In this document: positions 1 to 8,944 of the stretch, one piece after another
Numbering within the stretch: position 1 is the stretch's first letter
How the letters are laid out: the number at the start of each line of letters is the position of its first letter
Origin: Vulcanimicrobiota bacterium
GTDB lineage: Bacteria; Vulcanimicrobiota; Vulcanimicrobiia; Vulcanimicrobiales; Vulcanimicrobiaceae
Length of the DNA stretch: 64,000 nucleotides
NCBI GenBank assembly: GCA_027452165.1
Contig: DAIDGX010000023.1
Span: forward strand, 248,001-312,000
Direction of reading: 5' to 3'
Position numbers and translations under genes: made by a program
The notes under the pieces: generated by a model
The model's database searches: none
Told to the model about the DNA's origin: nothing
The model's input: only the letters and a program-made list of their open reading frames with translations

Positions 1-2301
1 GGTATGGAGCGTTGACACGGAAGCTCCGTGCAAAGCCATGCCGAGCGTCTGTGCGATCGTCGCGGTATCGACGCCGGAAAGCGCGGCCTTACGTTGGTCA
101 ATCTGCAGTTGAAGCGCCGCCGGCAGCGTCTTATAGCTGGAATCGATATCAACGACGCCGGGTTCGACGCGCATCATCCCTTCCACGCGTGCGGCGATAG
201 CGCGGCGAACTTCGGGATCGGGTCCGTAGATCTTCGCGAGGATCGTATCGCGAACCGGAGGGCCGGGCGGAACCTGGAGAATGCGCAGCGTGGCGCCGTA
301 CGCCGATGCGATGCGCTGGAGTTCCGGACGAATGCTCGCGACGAACGGCGCGGACTGCGTCTTGCGCTGGTCTTTCGGGAGCAGATTGACGCGGATATCT
401 GCCTCGTTCGGAGCGTTGCGGAAGACCGTACCCTGGAGCAGCGCGGCAAGATCGGGAACGGCATTCTGCCCGACGAAGGTTTGATAGTTTGCGACATCGC
501 GGTAGGTCGCGAGTTTCGCACCGACCGCGTCGGCTATCACGGTCGTATTTGCCACGGTGCTGGAAGCCGGGGCGTCGATCGAGACGAGAAACGACGTTTC
601 GTTTGCGTCGGGGAGCATGCGGAACTTCACAAGCGTGAAGATTGGCAGCATGGCGCTGAGGATAAATGCCACGAGCAGACCCGCTAGAAACACACGCCCC
701 GCCTTACGATTGGCAAGCAGGCGCGCCAGCGTGTCGCGAAACGGCCTAATCCAACGCGGCGTCCCGTGCGATGCTTTGGGCTTCTGATTGCGCAGAAGCG
801 CATAGGTTGCCCAGGGCGTGATCGCAAAGGCAATCAAGAGCGAGGCTATCATCGCCACCGGAACGTTGATCGGGATCGGGCGCATATACGGCCCCATCAT
901 CCCGGTGACGAAAAGCATCGGAAGGAACGAGAGCACGACCGTGACGGTTGCAAGCGTCGTTGGGCTGCCGATCTCGGCCACAGCGCGTACCGTGGACTCG
1001 GCCTTTGGGCGGTCGGGATCGACCTGGTAGTGGCGATGAATGTTCTCGACGATAACGATCGCCTGATCGACGAGCAACCCGAGGCCGAGGATCAGCGCGA
1101 AGAGCGTGATGCGATTGATCGACTGTCCGGTCATCATGCCGACGCCGAGCGTGACGAAGAGCGTGAGCGGAATCGCCGTCGCGACGACCAGCGCCTCGCG
1201 CCAGCCGAGCACGAGCAGCAAGATGACCACGATGACGATCGCTTCGATCAGACGTTCGATCAGTTCGTTGACGGCAAGATTGGCCTTATTGCCGTCGTTA
1301 CGCGTCACGGTCACGTGCACGCCCGGCGGCATTTCGGTTGCATTCACCGCCGCGAGGATCCGGTTCGCGATTGCGACCGCGTTCGTTCCCGCCTTCTTGG
1401 CAATTGCAATACTCACCGCCGGCTGCGGCGCTTTGGAGACGGCGCGATCGGCGCCGCCGTACCCGAATTGCGTTTGCGATTCGGCCGGAACGAATCCGAG
1501 TTGTACGTCGGCCACTTGTCCGAGCGTGACGGGTTGCCCATTGCTGACGCTCACGATCTGCGAGCGCACTTGATCGACGTTCGAAAACGCCGTGCCGGCG
1601 TGAATTGCAAGCTCCGTCTTTCCGTCGCGGAGCGATCCGACGGGAGCGGTCAAGTTGGTAACGCCGAGAGCCTGCGCGATCTGCCCGGGCGAGAGGCCGT
1701 ATGCGGCAAGTTTGACCGGGTCGATCGTGACGTTGACTTCGCGGGGACGGCCGCCATAGGTATCGATCGTCGAGACGCCGTCGATCGGACGCACGGCGTC
1801 GATCAGGCGTTCCGCCGCGAGATAGAGCTCCCCACGATCGTACTGCGCGCCGTGAAGTGTCAAGACGACGATCGGAATGTCATCTACCGATAGGGGCGTA
1901 ATCTGCGGCTGCGATGCACCCGGCGGAAGCTCGTTCAGGTGCGCAAACACCTGGTCGTAGAGGTTGACGAACGACTTGGTCGGATCGTCACCGACGTGAA
2001 AGAGTACCGTCATGATCGAGACGTCTTGCGTCGAGGTCGAGTAGATGTGCTCGATCCCGGGAACCTCTTGGAGCACGCGTTCGCCGCGTTCCGTGATGAG
2101 CCGCTGCACCTCTTGCGACGAGGCGCCAGGATACTGCGTGACGATCGTCGCGGCCGGCATCGTGATCTGCGGATTCTCTTGGCGCGGCGTCTGGAAGATC
2201 GCAAGCAACCCCCACACGACGATGGCGATGACGATGGCGGGCGTCAGCTTGGATTGCAGAAAGTAGCTGGCCACCCGGCCTGCGAAGCCCTGTTTTCTCA
2301 T
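1..2301 (-). CDS. RND-family multidrug efflux permease (HAE1/AcrB type), 3' end beyond the window
   Basis: Inner-membrane proton-driven pump subunit of a tripartite efflux system. The 767 codons present start at ATG 2301 and run off the left edge with no stop, so roughly the last quarter is missing (AcrB-type proteins are about 1,030 residues). Visible features are the N-terminal transmembrane helix (SKLTPAIVIAIVVWGLLAIF), the porter-domain phrase IVTQYPGASSQEV typical of the family, and a hydrophobic block around residues 330-470 that includes GLLVDQAIVIVENI, where the first Asp is the proton-relay position. The start overlaps the stop of the adaptor gene in an ATGA, so the two are translationally coupled. 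The substrate cannot be read from the sequence. Confidence 0.93.
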   Translation of the reverse strand, partial: MRKQGFAGRVASYFLQSKLTPAIVIAIVVWGLLAIFQTPRQENPQITMPAATIVTQYPGASSQEVQRLITERGERVLQEVPGIEHIYSTSTQDVSIMTVLFHVGDDPTKSFVNLYDQVFAHLNELPPGASQPQITPLSVDDIPIVVLTLHGAQYDRGELYLAAERLIDAVRPIDGVSTIDTYGGRPREVNVTIDPVKLAAYGLSPGQIAQALGVTNLTAPVGSLRDGKTELAIHAGTAFSNVDQVRSQIVSVSNGQPVTLGQVADVQLGFVPAESQTQFGYGGADRAVSKAPQPAVSIAIAKKAGTNAVAIANRILAAVNATEMPPGVHVTVTRNDGNKANLAVNELIERLIEAIVIVVILLLVLGWREALVVATAIPLTLFVTLGVGMMTGQSINRITLFALILGLGLLVDQAIVIVENIHRHYQVDPDRPKAESTVRAVAEIGSPTTLATVTVVLSFLPMLFVTGMMGPYMRPIPINVPVAMIASLLIAFAITPWATYALLRNQKPKASHGTPRWIRPFRDTLARLLANRKAGRVFLAGLLVAFILSAMLPIFTLVKFRMLPDANETSFLVSIDAPASSTVANTTVIADAVGAKLATYRDVANYQTFVGQNAVPDLAALLQGTVFRNAPNEADIRVNLLPKDQRKTQSAPFVASIRPELQRIASAYGATLRILQVPPGPPVRDTILAKIYGPDPEVRRAIAARVEGMMRVEPGVVDIDSSYKTLPAALQLQIDQRKAALSGVDTATIAQTLGMALHGASVSTLHT

Positions 2302-3440
2302 TGCTTCGTCACGCTCACACGCGCGCCGTCGGTGAGTTGTGCGAGATTGCTCACGGCAACCTCAGCCCCAGCACGAATTCCGTGAACCTGAACCGCCGTG
2401 GGCGTGACGACGCCGGATTGGACCGGCACAAAGGTCGCGACCCCGTCGCGGATGACAAAGACGCCCGACTGTCCGGCACGCGTCACGAGCGCGGCGAGCG
2501 GAACGCCCGTACCAGGTGTCGCAACACCGGGTATCGCAACGCGCGCGAACATGCCGGGTAACAAGCCGGTGCGCGGAGCAACGTTGATACGCAACGTGAC
2601 GGAGCGCAGGCTTGGATCTGCGGAGGGCACGACCGCACGAACGCGAGCGGGAAGTGATGCCCCGCCGAGCGCATCGACGCGAACCGTAAGCGGCATCCCC
2701 GGAACGAGGGCGGCAACCTGATCCTCCGGCAGCGCGACGTCGAGCTCGAGATCGCTCGTGTTCTGGACGGCAACGACCGGGCTACCAGGCCCCACGACGG
2801 CACCGGGCTCAACAAACTTTTGCGTGACCACGCCGTCGAACGGTGCGGTGATCGTGGTATTCGCAAGTGGAACAGCCGCAGCCGTAACACCCGCACGCGC
2901 CTGCGCGCTCACACCCTGCGCGGCGCTCAGGCCGGCTTGAGCCTGCGCGAGACCGGCTCGTGCGGCCGCGAGGTTTGCCTGCGTCTCGTCTTGCTGTTGT
3001 TTCGAGATGGCACCTTGGGCATACAACGACGACATGCGAGCCGCGGTAGTCTGCGCGAGACGTAAGTGGCTCTCGGCCTGCGCGAGTTGCGCAGCCGCTG
3101 CACGCTGGCCATCGAGTGCGGCCGCGGCGCCCGCCTGCGCGCCTGCTAGCTGCGCGCCATAGGCGGTTGCATCGACCTGCGCGAGGGCTTCACCCGCACG
3201 CACGTGATCGCCGACACGGACGTTTACGGCCACGATCCGTCCCGCTGCGGCCGCGCCGAGCGTCACGTTGCGCACCGCGCTCAGCGTTCCCGAAAGCTCG
3301 AGTGGCGACGAAAAACTCTGCGCGCGCGCCGGCGCCGTAGCTACGGCCGGCTCCGTCGCGACTTGCGAGGGATGCGCGGCGCAACCGGATGCCAAGAGCG
3401 CGCCGGTCGCGAGCAGTGCGAGCCCGAAAAACCTACGCAT
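2298..3440 (-). CDS. RND efflux periplasmic adaptor (HlyD/MFP family lipoprotein)
   Basis: Membrane-fusion subunit linking the RND pump to the outer membrane. The 380-residue protein begins with a lipoprotein signal (LLATGALLASGC), then a barrel/lipoyl half-motif (GRIVAVNVRVGDHVRAGE). An Ala/Gln-rich alpha-hairpin follows at about residues 95-190, the second lipoyl half (ITAPFDGVVTQKFVEPGAVV), a beta-barrel and a membrane-proximal domain. Length and order match the family. It overlaps the pump gene by 4 bp and the upstream DUF2892 gene by 8 bp, so all three form one operon. No outer-membrane factor gene is seen nearby. Confidence 0.93.
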   Translation of the reverse strand: MRRFFGLALLATGALLASGCAAHPSQVATEPAVATAPARAQSFSSPLELSGTLSAVRNVTLGAAAAGRIVAVNVRVGDHVRAGEALAQVDATAYGAQLAGAQAGAAAALDGQRAAAAQLAQAESHLRLAQTTAARMSSLYAQGAISKQQQDETQANLAAARAGLAQAQAGLSAAQGVSAQARAGVTAAAVPLANTTITAPFDGVVTQKFVEPGAVVGPGSPVVAVQNTSDLELDVALPEDQVAALVPGMPLTVRVDALGGASLPARVRAVVPSADPSLRSVTLRINVAPRTGLLPGMFARVAIPGVATPGTGVPLAALVTRAGQSGVFVIRDGVATFVPVQSGVVTPTAVQVHGIRAGAEVAVSNLAQLTDGARVSVTKQ

Positions 3441-3678
3441 GCCGGGAATCGCCTCCGATGCCGAGCACGCCGAGAAGATTCGACATGAGGCACCAGCCGG
3501 TTAACGACGATTGCAGAAGGTTCACGCCGACGAACGCGGTGAGCAGGAGCCAGCGCACATCGTGCAGCGCGAGCAGGACGCTTAACAACACGATCGTGCC
3601 CGCGATACCACGCACGGCGGACTCGATCTTCCACCCACGGGCGGAAGCGGGGACGAGGAGAGGATTCGACGTACTCAT
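3433..3678 (-). CDS. Small two-helix membrane protein, DUF2892 (YgaP transmembrane-like)
   Basis: An 81-residue protein with two hydrophobic helices (GIAGTIVLLSVLLAL and WLLLTAFVGVNLLQSSLTGW) and the family-typical tail CLMSNLLGVLGI. DUF2892 domains occur alone or fused to rhodanese in YgaP-type proteins and often sit in sulfur- or metal-related operons; the biochemical role is not established. I chose ATG 3678 because a longer in-frame extension would run through the operator and promoter region of the divergent regulator. It is the first gene of the efflux operon and therefore lies directly under the putative DUF156 operator. Confidence 0.8.
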   Translation of the reverse strand: MSTSNPLLVPASARGWKIESAVRGIAGTIVLLSVLLALHDVRWLLLTAFVGVNLLQSSLTGWCLMSNLLGVLGIGGDSRHA

Positions 3679-3693
3679 GATTCGGTTTATACC

Positions 3694-3709
3694 ATACCCC
3701 CTAGGGTAT
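3694..3709. promoter_or_regulatory. Probable CsoR/CstR-type operator palindrome
   Basis: The sequence ATACCCCCTAGGGTAT has arms ATACCC and GGGTAT around a 4-bp centre. This is the classic architecture of DUF156 (CsoR/CstR/RcnR) operators. It lies between the divergent DUF2892-efflux operon and the DUF156 regulator gene. It abuts a TTGCAA (3709-3714) that has an 18-bp spacing to TACAGT (3733-3738), a plausible promoter for the regulator, so binding should repress both directions. Confidence 0.75.
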
Positions 3710-3738
3710 TGCAATATCTGTGCTATACGGAGTACAGT
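3709..3738 (+). promoter_or_regulatory. Promoter of the DUF156 regulator, probably giving a leaderless mRNA
   Basis: TTGCAA (-35 like) is followed after 18 bp by TACAGT (-10 like), which ends 6 nt before the ATG at 3745. No Shine-Dalgarno sequence fits between them, so transcription would begin at or next to the start codon. Confidence 0.5.
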
Positions 3739-3744
3739 ATCCCC

Positions 3745-4062
3745 ATGGCAAGAAAACCTCGCGAAGTTTCTGGGGCCTCTGAGGGAAAGCTCGCACTGGA
3801 ACCCGACACCACGGCCGCGATCCTGGCACGCTTGCGCCGGGTCGAGGGCCAGGTACGCGCCGTCCACCGGATGATCGAGCAAGGGCGCGATTGCCATACG
3901 ATTGCCCAGCAGATGGGTGCCGCTAAAGCCGCCCTGGAGCGCGCGACGATCCAACTGATGACGGCGAGCATGGCGCAATGCCTTCGCCCGGGTAAGGCCG
4001 GCTCGATCGATCAGGCCGAGATGAACCGCCTCACCGATACCTTCATCAAAATATTGAGCTAG
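3745..4062 (+). CDS. DUF156 family transcriptional repressor (CsoR/CstR/FrmR type)
   Basis: A 105-residue all-helical repressor with the family core LRRVEGQVRAVHRMIE. The two ligand cysteines are Cys50 (GRDCHT) and Cys79 (AQCL), 29 residues apart as in Cu(I)-sensing CsoR and persulfide-sensing CstR. The His that completes the Cu(I) site of CsoR, four residues before the second Cys, is Ser75 here. This favours thiol/persulfide sensing or another ligand over copper. The start at 3745 removes a 12-residue upstream extension that would overlap the operator. It is divergent from the DUF2892-RND operon, its likely target, with an operator palindrome at 3694-3709. Confidence 0.88.
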   Translation: MARKPREVSGASEGKLALEPDTTAAILARLRRVEGQVRAVHRMIEQGRDCHTIAQQMGAAKAALERATIQLMTASMAQCLRPGKAGSIDQAEMNRLTDTFIKILS

Positions 4063-4074
4063 CGCAGCTCGAGT

Positions 4075-5691
4075 CTAGATGTCCCATTGCCACGCGTTCC
4101 ACCATGGCGTAGCCGTCATGTTGGGACGGTAGTTGCGCAGGTCCGAGTTATAGACGAGCACGCGACGTGCTTGAAAGAGCGGCATGTAGGCAGCGGTTTT
4201 CCACAAGATCGCGTCCGCGCGCGCATAGAGTGCCGCCCGCCGCACCCGGTCGTCCGTCGCCAAACCTGCCCGTTCGAGCGCGTCGTATTCCCGATTACAA
4301 TACCGATAGAAGTTCTGTCCCTTAGGGAACCACTGGTTGCAGCCGAAGTACACGTGTGAGTCGGGATCCCACGACAGCGTGCTCCCGTAGATCGCCATGT
4401 CGTAGGTATAGCGGTCGATTGGGCCGTCGGTACTGAAAATTTGCTTGTACGGATAGGCGTGAATCGAGAGCTCAACCCCGATTTTCCGATAATCTTGCTG
4501 CATGATCACCGGTATTTGTTCGTAGGTCCCTGCGCCGGCAATCGTTGCGATGGTGTAGGCGAGCCGCACGCCGTTCTTCTCGCGGATGCCGTCGGGTCCA
4601 CGACGCCATCCGTCACGAGCGAGGAGCGTATCAGCCTTTGCGATATCGTACGGAATCGCCGGACGCCGGATGTATCCCAGGGCCGTCGGGGCGATTATAT
4701 CGTGCGTGGGTTCATCGACGTCGTGCGTGAGATCGCGAATCAGCGTCGGACGATCGATGGCAAGCGAGAGCGCCCGGCGCACGTCGGCATCGTTGAGCCC
4801 GGGCTTCCCACCATTGAGCACGATGAGCGCCTGCTGATTCCATGCTCCCGTCTTCACCGTATATCCGCGCAACGTCTGATATTGCGGATAGAGGACCGCA
4901 ACCGGCGTCACGATCAGATCGACCGCATGGGCGCGCGCCTGAGTGAGAATCGTCTGCGCCTGCGGGATCACCCGGAACACGATGCGCTTGAGCGCCGGGC
5001 GCCCACGAAAATAGGCGTCATTCCGCACGAACGTCATACTCTCGCCGTGTTTCCACGAGACGAGCTTGAAGGGCCCTGTGCCGATCATCCTGCGGGAGAG
5101 TTCGCCGTGATTGAAGTTGGTACGAGCGAGAATATGCGCGGGCAGAATCGGCTTCCCGCCTTCTTGTAACGGCGCGAAAAACTGGGTCACGAAGGGTGGA
5201 TAGCGATCGCGTAAATGCACGACGAGCGTGTACGGGTTAGGGGCTGCGATCGATGTGACGCGATCGTAGCCTTCGCGATAGATCGTCAGATTGTGCGGAT
5301 TGACGACCGCTTTCCACGACGCGATCACATCTTGTGCGGTAAAGGGCACGCCGTCTTGCCAGCGCACGCCGCGCCGCAAATGATAGGTATAGGTGCGCCC
5401 GTCGGGCGAGATACCGCCGTTACGCAACGTCGGCACCTCGGTCGCGAGGTCTCCGATCAACTTGCCTCGATCGTTCGCAACGATCAGATACGAATAGACG
5501 AGCGAGCTCAGATCGTAACTGATGTCCATCTGCGAAAGGTACGGATTCAGACTGTCGGGTTCGGCCAAATCGGCGATGCGTAGCACGTGCGGGATCGTCC
5601 AGGGGTGACGGCCGTCGTGGCCGGCGACAGCCTGGCGGCTACATCCCGCGAGCAGCAGCATCCCGGCAAAAACCGCGAGCACAATACGCAT
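4075..5691 (-). CDS. Peptide/nickel-type ABC transporter substrate-binding lipoprotein (SBP_bac_5)
   Basis: A 538-residue extracytoplasmic solute-binding protein of the DppA/OppA family. It begins with a lipoprotein signal (AVFAGMLLLAGCSRQ). The family signature is visible near the N-terminus (LAEPDSLNPYLSQMDISYDLSSLVYSYL), with YTYHLRRGVRWQDGVPFTAQDV further on. It stands alone: no permease or ATPase genes adjoin it, so it must share a transporter encoded elsewhere. It converges on the DUF156 gene with a 12-bp gap. The substrate is not predictable. Confidence 0.9.
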   Translation of the reverse strand: MRIVLAVFAGMLLLAGCSRQAVAGHDGRHPWTIPHVLRIADLAEPDSLNPYLSQMDISYDLSSLVYSYLIVANDRGKLIGDLATEVPTLRNGGISPDGRTYTYHLRRGVRWQDGVPFTAQDVIASWKAVVNPHNLTIYREGYDRVTSIAAPNPYTLVVHLRDRYPPFVTQFFAPLQEGGKPILPAHILARTNFNHGELSRRMIGTGPFKLVSWKHGESMTFVRNDAYFRGRPALKRIVFRVIPQAQTILTQARAHAVDLIVTPVAVLYPQYQTLRGYTVKTGAWNQQALIVLNGGKPGLNDADVRRALSLAIDRPTLIRDLTHDVDEPTHDIIAPTALGYIRRPAIPYDIAKADTLLARDGWRRGPDGIREKNGVRLAYTIATIAGAGTYEQIPVIMQQDYRKIGVELSIHAYPYKQIFSTDGPIDRYTYDMAIYGSTLSWDPDSHVYFGCNQWFPKGQNFYRYCNREYDALERAGLATDDRVRRAALYARADAILWKTAAYMPLFQARRVLVYNSDLRNYRPNMTATPWWNAWQWDI

Positions 5692-5779
5692 AGACGCCGT
5701 CTTCGAGGGGACCGACCCTTCACCTCGAAATCATTCGCGGCGAACAACCCCCCCACACCTTCAGAATTTGCAGGAGAGC

Positions 5780-6577
5780 ATGGACGGAGAACTACATGCC
5801 GAGATCGGCGTATTCGGCGGCTCGGGCTTTTACTCGCTGATCGAAAACGCACGCGAAGTGTGGATCGAAACGCCATACGGAGCGCCGAGCGACCGCATCG
5901 CCCTCGGTGAGATCGCCGGAAAGAAGGTCGCGTTTTTGCCTCGTCACGGCAAGGACCATCGCTTCCCGCCGCAGTCGATCAACTATCGCGCGAACGCGTG
6001 GGCGATGAAGAGCCTGGGTGTCAAGTTCATCATCGGCCCCAACGCCTGCGGCTCGCTTGCCAAGCATGTAAAGCCCGGATCGATGGTGGTATGCGACCAG
6101 GTCGTCGATCGGACGAGCGGCCGCAAGGACACGTTTTTCGACGGTCCGATCACGACGCACGTGAGCTTCGCCGACCCCTATTGCCCGACGCTTCGGCCGA
6201 TCGCCATCGACGCCCTGAGATCACTTGGCATCGACACGCACGAGACCGGCACGGTGGTCGTGATCCAAGGCCCGCGCTTCTCGACGCGTTCGGAATCGAA
6301 GTGGTTTCAGAGCCAAGGGTGGGAGGTCATCAACATGACCCAATATCCCGAAGCGTACCTCGCGCGTGAACTCGAGATGTGCTACGTGAATATTTCGCTC
6401 ATCACCGACTACGACGTCGGCATCGAGGGTATCGCACCCGTCTCGCACCATGAAGTGATGGAAGTCTTCGCAAAAAACAACGAGCGCGTCAAGGCCGCGA
6501 TCGGCACGATCGTCGCGAACATCGACGTAAAAGCCGACTGCGGCTGCCACCACGCGCTCAAGGGCGCGCGGGCGTAA
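5780..6577 (+). CDS. mtnP: S-methyl-5'-thioadenosine phosphorylase
   Basis: Cleaves methylthioadenosine with phosphate to adenine and methylthioribose-1-phosphate, salvaging the by-product of spermidine synthesis. The 265-residue protein shows the family start IGVFGGSGFYSL, the phosphate-binding phrase LPRHGKDHRFPPQSINYRAN, NACGSL, and the substrate loop GPRFSTRSES followed by INMTQYPEAYLARELEMCY. ATG 5780 follows AGGAGAG closely. It fits with the speH and speE genes of this window, whose aminopropyl transfer makes this substrate. The membrane-protein gene follows 5 bp later. Confidence 0.93.
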   Translation: MDGELHAEIGVFGGSGFYSLIENAREVWIETPYGAPSDRIALGEIAGKKVAFLPRHGKDHRFPPQSINYRANAWAMKSLGVKFIIGPNACGSLAKHVKPGSMVVCDQVVDRTSGRKDTFFDGPITTHVSFADPYCPTLRPIAIDALRSLGIDTHETGTVVVIQGPRFSTRSESKWFQSQGWEVINMTQYPEAYLARELEMCYVNISLITDYDVGIEGIAPVSHHEVMEVFAKNNERVKAAIGTIVANIDVKADCGCHHALKGARA

Positions 6578-6582
6578 GAACG

Positions 6583-7287
6583 ATGCGCGGCGGGCAACGG
6601 ATCGATTTCGGTATCTACGGACGCGCCTTCGCATACCTGGCGGCACACCCGTCGATTTTGGCGTTCCCATTGCTCGCCGCGGTCGTCGATATTCTCTTCG
6701 CGCAATGGAGCGGCTTCGTCACCGATCCGCTCGGTGGCGCCGGCGCGGGCATTTTTGCGATGATCGTACAGATCATCTATCTCTTTGCATTCGGCGTCGC
6801 GGTCATTCAGGCCAACAACATCGCCCGCGGGTACAAAACGAATTTCGACGATGCCTGGAGCGAGGCGCGCGGCAAGGCGGGCGGTATCATCCTCGCGGCG
6901 ATCGGGTTCCAGTTCGTGGCGTTTGCCGCCGCCTACGCGGGAAGTCTCCTGGGCGGCCTCGTGGCCGAATTGCTACAAATCGTCGCGTACTTCTTCTTGA
7001 TTCTCACGATCCCGGCGGCGGCGATCGGCGGCCTTCCCGGGAGCCTCGCAATCTCGGGTTCGATCCGCGCGGTACGCGCGAACGTCTTCCCGTGTATGCT
7101 GCTTGCGATCGCCTTCGTGATCGGATGGCTCATCGTACCGATGCTCGTCACGACGATCGTCGGCATGCGCCTCGCTCCTTTCGAATACGAAATCCTACTC
7201 GCGGCCGTCCGCGCGGCGATGCTCGCCTACCTCGCGTTCCCCTTCGCGGTCACCTACGACTCGATTGCCTTCCGAGGATTTTGGTAA
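6583..7287 (+). CDS. Polytopic membrane protein of unknown function
   Basis: A 234-residue protein with about five or six hydrophobic segments: HPSILAFPLLAAVVDILFA, FAMIVQIIYLFAFGVAVI, GIILAAIGFQFVAFAAAYAG, then IVAYFFLILTIPAAAIGGLPG, LLAIAFVIGWLIVPMLVTT and AMLAYLAFPFAVTYDSIAF. The soluble stretch between helices two and three (FDDAWSEARGK) resembles generic DUF-type integral membrane families. I recognise no catalytic motif. It is 5 bp downstream of mtnP and probably co-transcribed, but nothing suggests a shared pathway. Confidence 0.75.
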   Translation: MRGGQRIDFGIYGRAFAYLAAHPSILAFPLLAAVVDILFAQWSGFVTDPLGGAGAGIFAMIVQIIYLFAFGVAVIQANNIARGYKTNFDDAWSEARGKAGGIILAAIGFQFVAFAAAYAGSLLGGLVAELLQIVAYFFLILTIPAAAIGGLPGSLAISGSIRAVRANVFPCMLLAIAFVIGWLIVPMLVTTIVGMRLAPFEYEILLAAVRAAMLAYLAFPFAVTYDSIAFRGFW

Positions 7288-7291
7288 CGCG

Positions 7292-8308
7292 CTACCCGGC
7301 AGCGGTGGCGGTGAGGCTCATGCGAACGAGTTCGCTGACCATCTGAGGGCTGACGTTCGTACGAGCCAAGCGCTGTGCATCGTCGAGCTTCGCCAAGAGC
7401 GCAAGCGCCTGCGACACATCGAGCGCCGGTAACGCGCGTAGTCGCTCGGAGTAATCGACGGCGAGTAGCGCCACCTCCGAACCGGCCGCGCCGAGGGCGG
7501 TCCAATCACGTACGAGCGATTTCACCACCTCGAGGCCGTCGTCGAGCGTCTCGCGCGTAGCCCAGTTCTGCTCGGGCGATGAGCCTGCTATCACCTCGAA
7601 AAACCACCCCGCCACCTGCGCACGCAGCGACTCTTCGTCGTCACCGAGCGCTGCGATCGCGCGCGTCACGCTGCCCTGGCCTAGCGACGCACCGAGTTCC
7701 GCCGTTTCCGCGTCGTACTCCATCGTACGCAAGATCGATACGACGTGGGCGTGGGCAAGCGACGAGAATCGCAATTCGATCAACCGCGAACGGATCGTCA
7801 CGAGCAGCCGCCCGGGTGTCGATGTTGTGAGCAATAAGATCACGCCACGCGGTGGTTCTTCGAAGAACTTCAAGAGCGCGTTCGCTGCATGATGCGTCGC
7901 AAAATCGATATCACCGAGCAATAGCACGCGCAGACCGCCGCTGTAGGACTGCATCGAGAGCTGGCGCACGAGGTCGCGCGCAGTCAGTTCCTCACCCTCG
8001 TAGAAGCCCATCGCCGCGTCGCTATCGCCGATCTTCAGCACGCCCGTGTGCTCCAAGAAATCCGGGTGACGCGCCGCGTCACTGCCCGCGAAGAGGCGAC
8101 ACGACGCGCACCTGCCGCAGTAGCCAAGCACGCCTTCGCGGTTCGCTTCGCAAAGCAGCGACTGCGCGAGCGCCCGCGCAAAGTGCTTCTTCCCTGCGCC
8201 GCTTGGCCCGGTGAAGAGATAGGCATGCGCGATCGTCTCGCGGGTGACGCGAGCAAAGTAGGCCTTCGGCCCGTCAGCACCGACCACGTCGAACTGTAAC
8301 TCGCTCAT
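7292..8308 (-). CDS. holB: DNA polymerase III subunit delta-prime
   Basis: Part of the clamp-loader complex that loads the sliding clamp. The 338-residue protein has the AAA+ N-domain (AYLFTGPSGAGKKHFARALA). The P-loop Thr/Ser is replaced by Lys, consistent with a delta-prime that does not hydrolyse ATP. Zinc-module cysteines lie in CEANREGVLGYCGRCASCR. The phrase LLLGDIDFATHHAANALLKF is followed by EEPP, the typical family phrase. It overlaps the upstream tmk gene by 4 bp, a gene pair seen in many bacteria. Confidence 0.9.
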   Translation of the reverse strand: MSELQFDVVGADGPKAYFARVTRETIAHAYLFTGPSGAGKKHFARALAQSLLCEANREGVLGYCGRCASCRLFAGSDAARHPDFLEHTGVLKIGDSDAAMGFYEGEELTARDLVRQLSMQSYSGGLRVLLLGDIDFATHHAANALLKFFEEPPRGVILLLTTSTPGRLLVTIRSRLIELRFSSLAHAHVVSILRTMEYDAETAELGASLGQGSVTRAIAALGDDEESLRAQVAGWFFEVIAGSSPEQNWATRETLDDGLEVVKSLVRDWTALGAAGSEVALLAVDYSERLRALPALDVSQALALLAKLDDAQRLARTNVSPQMVSELVRMSLTATAAG

Positions 8309-8913
8309 GCGACACGCTCGGCGAACACGGCGAGGGCGTCCGCGACGACCTCGGGCGCGCTCTTGGTCGCATCGATCACCCGATAGCGGGGATGCGCGCG
8401 CGCTAACTCCAGGTACCCAAGGCGAACCCGCTCGTGGAACGCGTCGTCCTCGCGCTCGAGGCGATCGAGTTGCGCGCGGCGCGATGCGACCCGCGCCCGG
8501 GAGACCGCTACGGGTACGTCCAGCACGAAGGTGAGATCGGGCTCACGACCTCCCGTCGCCGCGGAGCATATCGAGCGTAGGAACCCAAGATCGATACCGC
8601 GCCCGTACCCCTGATAGGCAAGGGTAGAGTCGGTGAAGCGGTCGCAGAGCACGGTCGCACCGCGCCCGAGCGCCGGCTCGATCGTCTCGAGCATGTGCTG
8701 CACGCGGGCGGCGTTGATCAGCAGCGCCTCGGTCAACGGCGCGAGCGACAGCGCCGGATCGATGAAGATCGCGCGCACGGCGTCGCCTGCCGGACTGCCG
8801 CCCGGCTCTCGAGTCACGATGATTTCCCGGCCTCCGTCGCGTAATCGCTCGGAAAGGCCGGCAAGCAGGGTGCTCTTTCCGCAGCCTTCTATGCCTTCGA
8901 CGGTGATGAACAT
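8305..8913 (-). CDS. tmk: Thymidylate kinase
   Basis: Phosphorylates dTMP to dTDP. The 202-residue protein has the P-loop EGIEGCGKSTL, the dTMP-binding TREPGGSPAGDAVR, and the DRF motif (LCDRFTDSTLAYQGYGRG) with LTFVLDVP. I chose ATG 8913 since it gives the usual length; an 11-residue longer form from 8946 is possible. Its upstream region overlaps the start of the divergent PilZ gene at 8945. Confidence 0.93.
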   Translation of the reverse strand: MFITVEGIEGCGKSTLLAGLSERLRDGGREIIVTREPGGSPAGDAVRAIFIDPALSLAPLTEALLINAARVQHMLETIEPALGRGATVLCDRFTDSTLAYQGYGRGIDLGFLRSICSAATGGREPDLTFVLDVPVAVSRARVASRRAQLDRLEREDDAFHERVRLGYLELARAHPRYRVIDATKSAPEVVADALAVFAERVA

Positions 8914-8944
8914 CACCGCTCGATCTTCGACGGAGTTCCACGGC

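Noticed and set aside
766-1893. Long forward frame opposite the RND permease
   Set aside because: Composition is charged and repetitive (RDRDR-like), as expected from the complement of a membrane-protein gene.
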